Below the pieces are notes generated by a model. That model searched no databases. It was not told where the DNA came from and worked only from the letters and a program-made list of their open reading frames with translations. Positions 54,408 to 62,018 of a stretch of 64,000 nt of DNA are shown piece by piece (the stretch's first letter is position 1; each line of letters begins with the position of its first letter). The position numbers and the translations under genes were made by a program. The stretch is from Corythucha ciliata (taxonomy: Eukaryota; Arthropoda; Insecta; Hemiptera; Tingidae): the NCBI GenBank assembly GCA_038030265.1, contig CM075943.1, positions 41,788,001 to 41,852,000 of the forward strand. The letters run 5' to 3'.

Positions 54408-56261
54408 ATGTCTACTTATACGGTAGAAGATTTACCCTACTCACCGATAACCAGCCTCTGTCGTACATCTTCGACGCCAAAAAGGGGCTACCTCAGATCA
54501 CGGCTTCACGGCTGTTGCGTTACGCAATGTTTCTCAACGGATTTGACTTCCAAATTAAACGGAAGGCCGAACACCACGCAAATGTGGATTACTTGTCCCG
54601 GGCACCTCTTCCCGACGCTTGCCCCAAAACCGTCGATGAAGACTTCGAAATTTACAATATCGCTGTATCGACAATTCACTCCGTCACTTTCGACGAAATC
54701 CAGGCCGCTACCATTACGGACGAACATTTAGGCCCCCTAAAAACGCGTCTCCTTTCAGGCGAACACGACAACCCTGAATTTAGCCTCCACGAGGGAGTGA
54801 TTTTTCGTGGTACTCGAGTCGTCATCCCTACGTCGCTCCAACATTGAGTTTTGGATGAACTTCATGCCACCCACCAAGGTGTCGTGCGCATGAAGGCCCT
54901 CGCTCGCCGATACTGTTACTGTCGTAACATCGACCATGATATTGAGGGACTCGTCAAGGCATGCCAGTCTTGTGCCGACACGCGGCACGACCCCAAAAAG
55001 GTGCCTCTTCACACTTGGGACGTTCCGTCCGAAAACTGGCAAAGGGTCCACGTCGATTTAGCCGGGCCTTTCCAAGGATATTATTTCTTCCTCGCTGTCG
55101 ACGCCCGGTCAAAATGGCCACAAATCTTACTAACAAAGTCCGCCCCTACGTCGGTCTCAACCATAGCTATGCTTCGTGAAATGTTTAGCCGTAACGGACT
55201 TCCTCAGCTTCTTGCCTCGGACAACGCGTCCATTTTTAAAAGTTCCGAGTTCCAGGCATTCTGCTCAGGCCTTGGCATTCACCTAAGCTTCATTGCACCT
55301 GGACACGCCGCCACAAACGGTCAAGTTGAACGGTATGTGCAGACTCTTAAGAACCGACTAAAGGCGATGCGCGATGAATCAGGCACCGTACAAGACAAAC
55401 TTTTCGAAATTCTTCTGTACTACCGCGCCACGCCATTGTCGTCTTCGGACAAAACGCCGGCCGAGAACTTCCTGAACCGAAATTTACGTACACTTCTTGA
55501 CCTCATGACACACGCACCACATCCTGTCTCCTCGCCTCAATCACCCTCTCGTCCCTTCTTCCGCGTGGGAGAACGCGTACAGTCGAGAAACTACAGTCCT
55601 CATATCCGCTGGAAATACGGGACAATCACCGAACAGCTAGGACGCCTCCACTTTCTTGTTAGACTCGACGACGGCTACACTCTCAAACGACACGTGGACC
55701 AGCTTCGTCACACTGAAGTTCCTCTTGGAGAGACTCACATGTCGTCCCCTTGTCCTTCCCCCTTACTTCCCGCTGTCCCACCTAGTCAGCCGATTCCAAC
55801 AACTATACGTTGCAACATGCAACTTGCCCTGTCGTCGAATCAAGAGCAACTTTAGAGACTTGTTCACCCGAACGAGTCGTGTCTGGCTCACCTCACCGCC
55901 GAAATTCGTCGGCACCTGCCGAAACTGAGTCGGCACTCCCGCCGACGCCTTCGGAGCCAAGAAGAACAACACGGATGCGGAAACCCGTCATCCGCTTGAA
56001 TTTATAACAGAATCAAGTTTTTTTTTGTTTTCAATTTTCTCTTTCTTTTTCAACTTTCATTTTTTTTATTAGCATTTTTCAAGTTTTTCTCAATTAATTT
56101 TCAAGTATTCAAAGACTCATCTTTTTTTTGCGTGGGAGAATTATTATATATTTCACCGCGCTCTTCTCAGGAAGGTTTCGCTACCCATATAGTATGTTAT
56201 CTTGCTTAGTGGTTATGAATATATTCGCACTTTTCTTTTCGTATTTTCGACATTAATTTTG
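54408..56261 (+). repeat. 1,854-bp tandem duplication, unit 2
   Basis: A second copy of the RNase H to integrase to LTR segment. Differences from unit 1 that I noticed: 'caacaacgag' to 'caacattgag' (creates TGA at 54845), 'gatttggcc' to 'gatttagcc', 'cctgcagag' to 'cttggagag', 'cacccgcc' to 'cacctgcc', 'cttgagag' to 'ctttagag' (creates TAG at 55853) and 'ctcattc' to 'ctctttc'. Confidence 0.9.
54411..56007 (+). pseudogene. pol: Duplicated RNase H/integrase copy with two stops
   Basis: The first part (from about 54411, with an internal ATG at 54515) encodes the end of RNase H and the linker, then stops at 54845-54847 just before the integrase zinc domain. The second part (54851-55855) encodes the zinc domain, the whole D,D-35-E core and the C-terminal module, then stops early at 55853. 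Relative to unit 1 it lacks RT and most of RNase H and has no start of its own, so it is a dead copy. The protein-coding changes are nearly all in these two stops. Confidence 0.88.
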
Positions 56262-56314
56262 AGTTGTTTCGTCTCCTTTAACATACGACGGCAAATCCAC
56301 CAGAATACACAACA
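56137..56314 (+). repeat. Ty3/gypsy 3' LTR
   Basis: It follows the purine-rich gtgggag (candidate polypurine tract, about 56132-56139) and ends 'ccaccagaatacacaaca' before CCTTC. About five substitutions separate it from the 5' LTR over some 170 bp, so the insertion is not brand new. The exact first base is uncertain by a few positions. Confidence 0.8.
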
Positions 56315-56319
56315 CCTTC
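56315..56319. repeat. Target-site duplication of gypsy element, right (CCTTC)
   Basis: Identical to 49795-49799. BEL/Pao sequence resumes immediately after it. Confidence 0.75.
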
Positions 56320-56421
56320 CCAGTCAGCCCTCGCCTAAACTTCGCACATAAATTTTGGCTCCATTTCTGCTCCAATATTCGATTTCAAAGTCTAATTTTA
56401 ATCTTCAGGAAGTTCTACAGT

Positions 56422-56539
56422 GACGTTAGATCTTGCTTTTTCAAATTTTATCCCTAAAATAACCCCAAAGCACTTTAGAATTTGAATGTGTTTTAAGGTA
56501 ATTTCAGGGATGAAACCTGGAAAAGCAAGATCTAACGTC
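56422..56539. mobile_element. Foldback MITE, termini GACGTTAGATCTTGC
   Basis: The left arm gacgttagatcttgcttttt then 'caaattttatccct' pairs with the right arm 'agggatgaaacctggaaaag' then 'caagatctaacgtc'. It is about 118 bp. It lies within the BEL/Pao element, between its gag fragment and zinc fingers, so it is a further insertion in the nest. Confidence 0.7.
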
Positions 56540-56629
56540 TTGATTCTACGTAACGAAGAGCACGTAGAAAAGGCTCAGACGGGATTCGGTTTGAAGGTTG
56601 TGAGCGAAACGAAAGAGGGACGACCCGAA

Positions 56630-56850
56630 ATTGTGTGTTTTCTGTGGTGAGTCGACAAACCTGACCCCAAAATGTCCCATGGCCTGGGCTATGACGGTAA
56701 CTGAACGTTCTTGCGCACTACGGGAAAGGGAATGTTGTTTTGTTTGTCTATCACCGGGTCATTTCTGAATTAAATGCAACGCGAAAATCATGTAATGTGG
56801 AGGTCGGCATTATCGGCTTGTTTGCCGACAGAGCGCTTCGTTACCGACAG
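56630..56850 (+). pseudogene. gag: BEL/Pao gag zinc-finger region
   Basis: With frame changes and stops, the text reads 'CVFCGES', 'ERSCALRERECCFVCLSPGH' and then cysteine/histidine pairs as in 'KCNAKIM' and 'CGGRHYRLVC'. This is the cluster of CCHC-type fingers that precedes the protease in BEL/Pao elements. Stops occur at several points, so no protein is made. Confidence 0.65.
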
Positions 56851-56979
56851 ATAAGAGAACGAACAGTACTCCCACCCCATGTGATCAAGCGCTCACTTGC
56901 TTGAACTTACCTAGTAGAGTCGCCTGACAGACCCATACTGTCACAATGATCAGTGCATCAGGCGTCAGACCAATTAGCG

Positions 56980-57420
56980 CTTCGTTACACAGTTGGACTT
57001 CGGTTTTCAACGAAGCTACATAGCTTCTTCGGCACTTGAAGCCACGGGTTACGAACCTGTTCTAACAGAAACGGTCTCGCATTCGTTGTTTGGTGGCGCA
57101 CTGACGGAAGCTGTCCTCCACCGTGTCTATAGAATTCATCTGGGCAACATTTCTATGAGTTACCGTTGTAATTTTGAGATCCTTGACCAACCTTTCATTG
57201 TCGCAGTGTTCCGGAGTTTACGATTTACGACGTTAATCCCGCACCAATTGAATTGCTCATCGGAGCCGATGTATTCGCAAATTTTCTTACTGGTCACGTC
57301 GTATCAACCAAGAGTGGCCTCGAGGCCACGCGTTCGTGGCCAGACGCGGTTGGAGTGGACTGTCATGGGGAGAACCCCGCCTGACTCAGTGTGTAACGAA
57401 TCTGGAGAAAGTCCTTGAAT
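56980..57420 (+). pseudogene. pol: BEL/Pao protease (DUF1758-like) fragment
   Basis: The frame starts 'LDFGFQRSYI', the active-site region of BEL aspartic proteases (usually D-S-G-S-Q-R-S-F), and continues 'SLFGGALTEAVLHRVYRIHL'. A frameshift at about 57210 moves the following text, 'LLIGADVFANFLTG' then 'STKSGLEATRSWPDAVGVDC', into another frame. The 141-codon open frame is therefore a mosaic. The Asp is kept but the following Ser is Phe. Confidence 0.8.
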
Positions 57421-57439
57421 TTACTCTGTTGTCAAAATG

Positions 57440-57953
57440 ATACACTTCCCAAGCTTTGGGAACTAGAGGTTCTAGGGGTGACCGACCCGGCACAAAAGGT
57501 AAGCAAAGAACATGACATAGCCGAAGTGAAACGACAGTTTTTGAATTCACTTCACCGCGATGATCACGGAAGATAAGAAGTTTACTTGCCGTGAAAATTG
57601 ACGCCCTCGGACCTCCTCTCCTACTTCGATTTAGCTCGTAAGCGTATGACCGACAAAAATATGCTCGTTTGACTCGATTGGGGCGTGTAAAAGAATAGTT
57701 TATTTTCCAGGAATGGTCTAACGAACGAGCCTACCACAACAGAAACGACATTTCCTGACCATCGACCAGTTTTCAAACCCGAAAGTTCTACGACCGAAGT
57801 AAGACTAGTATTCGACGCGTCAGTGAAGACTTCCGGGAATCCCTCTCTGAGCGACTGTCTCGAGGTAGGCCAAAAATTTATCGAAACCATTCCAGCTCTA
57901 CTCATAAGATTCAGGCTCCACGAAATTGGACGAACGGCAGACATACGCAAGGC
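57440..57953 (+). pseudogene. pol: BEL/Pao reverse transcriptase, N-terminal part
   Basis: 'LWELEVLGVTDPAQKVSKEH' then 'DIAEVKRQFLNSLHRD' is the BEL linker before RT. After several breaks, 'HRPVFKPESSTTEVRLVFDA' then 'SVKTSGNPSLSDCLEVG' and 'LLIRFRLHEIGRTADIRKA' give RT fingers. The Asp in 'ADIRKA' is the first catalytic residue. The frame is cut here by the hAT insertion, two codons downstream of the DI. Confidence 0.85.
57946..57953. repeat. hAT target-site duplication, left (CGCAAGGC)
   Basis: An exact 8-bp repeat at 59164-59171. Eight bases is the diagnostic length for hAT transposons. Confidence 0.93.
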
Positions 57954-58127
57954 TAGTGATGGGTTTACACCGGGAAAATAAAATTTCCCAATTTGGGAAA
58001 ATACTGGGTTTTTATCCGTTTTTCACTGAATGTTGCAACAGACTCAGCAAATGAATAATAAACAAACGACTATAGGTATTTATTGCATCCATAGAATCAT
58101 ACGAACTCTCTGTTTGCACAAAAATGG

Positions 58128-58200
58128 TTAAAATTCTAACCGTTACGGGAGACAAAGCTGAAGCCGAGCCTTGCCACCAAATAGCCATTAATTTTTCTAT
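58128..58200 (-). pseudogene. Second copy of the hAT dimerisation motif
   Basis: The minus strand encodes 'AIWWQGSASALSPVTVRILT', a diverged repeat of the 'VWWQG' to 'RIL' segment at about 58520-58590. It lies downstream of the transposase C-terminus, so it is a partial internal duplication offset by about 390 bp. Confidence 0.7.
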
Positions 58201-58229
58201 TGGAATTCATCGCCAGAGGTTTCCTCGTT

Positions 58230-58860
58230 TGATGACGATGATGATGATTCAGATGCCGTTGCATCAGTTTCGTTGGACCTTTGAAAAATGAAGTGTGAAT
58301 TTGCCTGCCGAACCTGTTTTCGGTATCCCAGCGTCCAAGAAGGTTTGACGAGTCACTGCTTTCTGTTTTTGCTTCTTCGAAGATTTTGAGTTTTCCAATT
58401 GTGGGACAGATAGGTCAGTTTTCCGGCTTGATCAGTCGTTATACGTTTTTTTTTTTGTTTTGTTTTTTTTGCTGTTCATTCAAGAAAACGTGCTAAATGA
58501 TCTTTCTGTCGCAGCTGATAAAATTCTAACCGCAACGGAAGACAAAGTTGAAGTCGAACAAAGTCCTTGCCACCAAACACTTGGCGTGACCGCCGAGGCA
58601 CTTTCCCACAAAAATGTCTTCCCCCAGAGTCCATCCTTGGAACGATAGTTGGCCAAATCCACCATCGCTTTGTCGACATTAAACTTCATCTGTGTGGCAA
58701 CCTTATGAATTTTTAATGCCTTCTATTTGCTCGTCTTGCTCAGCAGCGTCCCCTATGATGATGGGCCCAGGAGTGTCGCAGCGTAATGAATACTACTTTT
58801 AACGCTGGAGTCCATTCTGTCTTTCAGTTTTCGTAGAATCAGTGACTGTTCATTCTTGGA
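58230..58860 (-). pseudogene. hAT transposase C-terminal remnant
   Basis: Reading on the minus strand in mixed frames, 'SSIHYAATLLGP' is followed by 'MKFNVDKAMVDLANYRSKDG'. Then come 'VWWQGLC', 'LSSVAVRILSAATERSFSTF' (the hAT dimerisation signature, normally WW...  ...  ASERSFS) and 'ITTDQAGKLTYLSHNWK', the usual end of these transposases. Stops and frameshifts break it, and the N-terminal catalytic region with the first two acidic residues is absent. The protein would have cut and pasted the element; this copy cannot. Confidence 0.8.
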
Positions 58861-59163
58861 AAGTGACGACCGAGGTAAATTTTCAGCGAGCTTTAGCTCA
58901 ATGTGGCGTAATGCGAGATGAATTATCTCTATGGAGCAGATAAAGACTTCTCAGAGTTGAGGGAAAGGTTACAAGAGGCTGCGCGAGGAAAAAAACTCAC
59001 GCTTCGATGCTGAATTCTCTAATTTCTGCAGTGATAAGTTCTATTCAAATTGAACTAATAAAAACCCAATTCGGGTGAGAAAATACTTTCTTGGGAAAAA
59101 ACCGGGTTTTTTCCCAAAAAACAGGAATATTCCCAATGGGTTTTTTCCCTTGACCTATCACTA

Positions 59164-59171
59164 CGCAAGGC
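59164..59171. repeat. hAT target-site duplication, right (CGCAAGGC)
   Basis: Exact match to 57946-57953. BEL RT coding sense resumes at once with 'ALLLIGLLPSERV'. Confidence 0.93.
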
Positions 59172-59641
59172 CCTTCTTCTGATCGGACTATTGCCGTCTG
59201 AGCGAGTGTAACTAGGTTTTTTATGACGAACCGACGATGGAGAGACTTCCAAAAAGAGGGGAGAATGAGTTTTCTTTGGAATTGCTAGAAAATTTGCAAA
59301 AGAGTTTTTATGTTGACAACTGCGTCTGCAGCGTCATCAATTTTGATGAAACGGACGAACTTGTGAACGTAGCTACTCGAATCATAAAGGATGGACACTT
59401 CGACCTTCATGCTTGGGACGGTGACCCTGCGTCACCGTCTCGTCCTCTTAAAGTTTTAGGGATGATCTGGGATCCCAGAACCGATCTTCTTCTCCTAAGC
59501 CCGAGTGGTTTCAAAACTTTGGACCTCACGAAAATGTCGAAACGCCTGGTGATCTCAGCGGCGCAAAGACGTTATAGCCCTATCGAACTATCTTCCCCCT
59601 CGGCGCTCCAACTTAAAATCTTATTACAAGTGGAAAGCTAA
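59172..59641 (+). pseudogene. pol: BEL/Pao reverse transcriptase, C-terminal part
   Basis: After 'LLLIGLLPSERV' and stops there is a deletion to the end of the palm. The frame from 59237 then reads 'LLENLQKSFYVDNCVCSV' and 'DGHFDLHAWDGD', the BEL motif around the second catalytic site. The usual YVDD is YVDN, so the catalytic Asp pair is broken. 'TKMSKRLVISAAQRRYSPIE' and 'SPSALQLKILLQ' form the thumb/connection as in other BEL elements. The ATG at 59237 is incidental. Confidence 0.85.
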
Positions 59642-60245
59642 ATTTTCCTGGGACTCGCCGCACGATGAAGGGGTTCTACCGAGTACCGAAAATTGATTCG
59701 AGCCGCAGTCCTGGATTTTTATGATCAAGGTTCCCCGTTTTGTATTTGGCTCGCGGAAAGAATCGTTTTCACTGCACGTCTTTGTCGACGCTAGTAAGTT
59801 GACCTCCGCAGCTACCATTTTTGTTCGATTACAACGAGCTGACTCTGTCGAGGTGCAGCTTACCGCCGCCAAATCAAGAGTCGCTCCTTTGGACGATATT
59901 TCGATTCCCCGACTCGAGCTGATCGCTGCGTCCATCGGCGCACGGCTTTTCACTTCGACGTGTGAGGCCCTGGGAATTTAGTCTGTCGATGGATATTTTT
60001 GGACTGATTCAACCACAGGGATCGCGTGGATCCAAAGAGAGGATGCGTGGTCAGTCTTCGTCCGAAACCGAGTTCAAGAAATCCGGCGGCTTACCACTGG
60101 GCAGGACTGAAGACACGTAAAAGGGGATTGTAATCCCGCCGATCTACCCTCTCGTGATTGCGACGGAAGACAACTTTTCAACTTGAAATGGTGGGAGGGC
60201 CCCCCTTGGCTGAGACTACCTACTTCAGAGTGGCCAACGGGCGAG
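59642..60245 (+). pseudogene. pol: BEL/Pao RNase H region
   Basis: The open frame 59721-59981 carries 'LHVFVDASKLTSAATIFVR' (first catalytic Asp), 'AAKSRVAPLDDISIPRLELI' (Glu) and 'AASIGARLF'. It stops at 59979. The text goes on in another frame with '[17 protein letters not shown]' (Asp), '[13 protein letters not shown]', a stop, then 'CNPADLPSRDCDG' and 'WWEGPPWL'. The order and motifs are those of the BEL/Pao region that Pfam lists as peptidase A17. The catalytic residues look intact, but the frame is broken. Confidence 0.85.
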
Positions 60246-60822
60246 GAGCCTTCCAACGAGAACTCGATCAGAGCTGAGACGCGTCAAACCTCGCTAGTTG
60301 ATGTCACATCTTTTTCGTCGGGCGCACCGGACATATCGTGGACGTATCGTTACTTTTCGCGCTACCCGCAGATCGTTCGTTTGATTGCGTGGGTACGACG
60401 TTTTTGCAACAACTGTCGGAATCGGGAGCGCAAAACGTGTGAGTTAACAGCGGAAGAGTTCACATCGGCGGAAAACTGGCTACTTCGTGCCGTTTAGCTA
60501 GAAACGTTAGAGCCCAAAGGAGAACTCCTGAGAATTCTTGGCGTGTTCACTGATGCGAAAGGCTATCTCATTTCCTACAGTGCTACCTAGTCGACATCTG
60601 GTGGTTCTGAGTCTCGTTCGAAGGGAAAGGGAACACAGAGAAAGTCAACATTCTGGAACGCAAGTGCTGTTAGCGCTACTTAAGACATATTTTGGATTCT
60701 ACTGAGACGAAGAACCGTCAAGTCCGTTGTCCGTCAGTGTGTTGTTTGTCGTCGCCACGGGGCAAAGGCGCTTCAGGCTCCTTTAGCTGAATTCCCGATA
60801 GAAAGAGTGAGAGACGCGACAC
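60246..60822 (+). pseudogene. pol: BEL/Pao integrase linker and zinc domain, 3'-truncated
   Basis: 'IVRLIAWVRRFCNNCRNRER' and 'CELTAEEFTSAENWLLRAV' (frame to 60497) are the typical linker before integrase. Further on, 'RTVKSVVRQCVVCRRHGAKA' then 'LQAPLAEFPIERVRDA' gives the C-x2-C of the zinc domain. Homology stops at about 60,822, before any D,D-35-E core, so the element lacks its catalytic integrase, env-like or 3' LTR part. What follows (to about 60,960) ends in CACCCTGTATA, a mariner-like end, but I found no partner. Confidence 0.75.
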
Positions 60823-61014
60823 CGGATGTATCATATCTCGAAGGGTTTTGATTTTGGGATCATGGCTTACGGGGTGTTTTCGATCGCAAATGAGGTCTAT
60901 TTTTACCCAATTTTTTTCTTTACACTTATACGCATCCACCCTGTATACCAAACAAAACAATAAAATAAACTACCCCTACTTTTGCAAGGTACGGTCTTTT
61001 ATATTTACAAATTG

Positions 61015-61475
61015 AGTGGACTAAACATCACTCACAAAAAATCAGTTTCGCGGGATTCACTCTCTAAAACAGGCATTTCAAGTGTTATTGGTAACTAAAA
61101 TAGCAATTTCACGGGCTTCACTAGCTAAAGAAGTAATTTTGCAGCAATAAAAAAAATTATCGCGGGAATCGGTCTCTAAACAACTAATTTCGCGGGGTTC
61201 AGTTGCTTGAAACAAATTTAGAGGATTTCGCTCACCTAAAAGAAGAAAAAAAAATCATAGGTTTTGCTCGCTAATATATCAATTTCGCTCATTTTAAAGA
61301 CAATTTCGCTCGCTAGAGAAGCAATTTGCGGGTTTTCCCGCACTGAAAAAGCCATCTCGAGGGATTGGCACACCAACAGCCATTTTGTCTGTTTCGGGCC
61401 CTAAAACTTGAATTTCACAGGGGTTGGTCGCTGTTGAAACGTATTCGATGACTAAAAAAGCAATTTCATGGTTTT
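61015..61475. repeat. Degenerate ~30-bp repeat array, family B
   Basis: Units include 'aaaaatcagtttcgcgggat', 'gcaatttcacgggcttcac', 'caactaatttcgcggggttc', 'tcaatttcgctcatttt' and 'gcaatttgcgggttttccc'. Spacing is about 30-35 bp. The clearest family B stretch: (c/g)aatttcgcggg then ttcgctcgctaaa. Confidence 0.7.
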
Positions 61476-61652
61476 CGCTCGCATGTGGGGATGTATTTTA
61501 CGAAGTGTCTTTTTAGGGTTACAACGAATGGACTAGCGTACAACTCGGATTCGCCAGTCCCCCGTCCAATAGTCCTCACAAACGAAATATCACTACTTCC
61601 CTTATACAAAGTATTTTATTTTCCGGCGATGAAACCCCTTCATGCTACTGCA

Positions 61653-62018
61653 AAGCCGGCTTCACATGTGATCTGAAAAAAGCTCAGCTTTGAGCTGTAT
61701 CCAATGATATATAATTAATCCAAACGCGGGTTGCTCTTTGATTGGCTACAGCTCAAAGCTTAAGCTGTCACCAAGATATATAAACCTGGATTGCTCACAG
61801 AGGACTGGAGGGGCCAGGACGTCCCCTGGTAAACAATCACCCTGTCCCTCTCCTTGTGTAGTTATGGCAATATGGCACTTATTTTGAAACTCCACCCCTC
61901 TCATCAACTATGGGAGCTTATTTGATGGCTATTATCAGCTGGTCTTTATCAGCAGTGATGAGCAATCCAGTTCTTTTATATAACGTTGGCTGTCACAGCT
62001 CGCATGTGAAGGCGGCTT
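61653..62018. mobile_element. ~365-bp foldback element, termini AGCCGGCTTCACATG
   Basis: The left end agccggcttcacatgtgatc pairs with the right end 'agctcgcatgtgaaggcggc' then 'tt'. Internally, 'gatatataaacctggattgc' pairs with 'gcaatccagttcttttatat'. 'agctcagctttgagctgt' and 'acagctcaaagcttaagctg' form a local inverted repeat near the left end. It is non-coding. Confidence 0.65.

Larger units (their letters stand above)
57954..59163 (-). mobile_element. Defective hAT transposon inserted in BEL/Pao RT
   Basis: The ends are TAGTGATGGGT and ACCTATCACTA (inverted with one mismatch). Subterminal GGGAAA/TTTCCC-rich words ('tttcccaatttgggaaaata' on the left, 'gggttttttcccaaaaaac' on the right) add to the termini. 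The total is 1,210 bp. It carries a C-terminal remnant of a hAT transposase on the minus strand and no complete transposase, so it is internally deleted. Removing it rejoins 'TADIRKA' with 'LLLIGLL' of the BEL RT. Confidence 0.93.

Noticed and set aside
60850..60960. A mariner element truncating the BEL integrase
   Set aside because: Only one CACCCTGTATA-like end is visible. No inverted partner or TA-flanked second end was found, so it is noted but not called.
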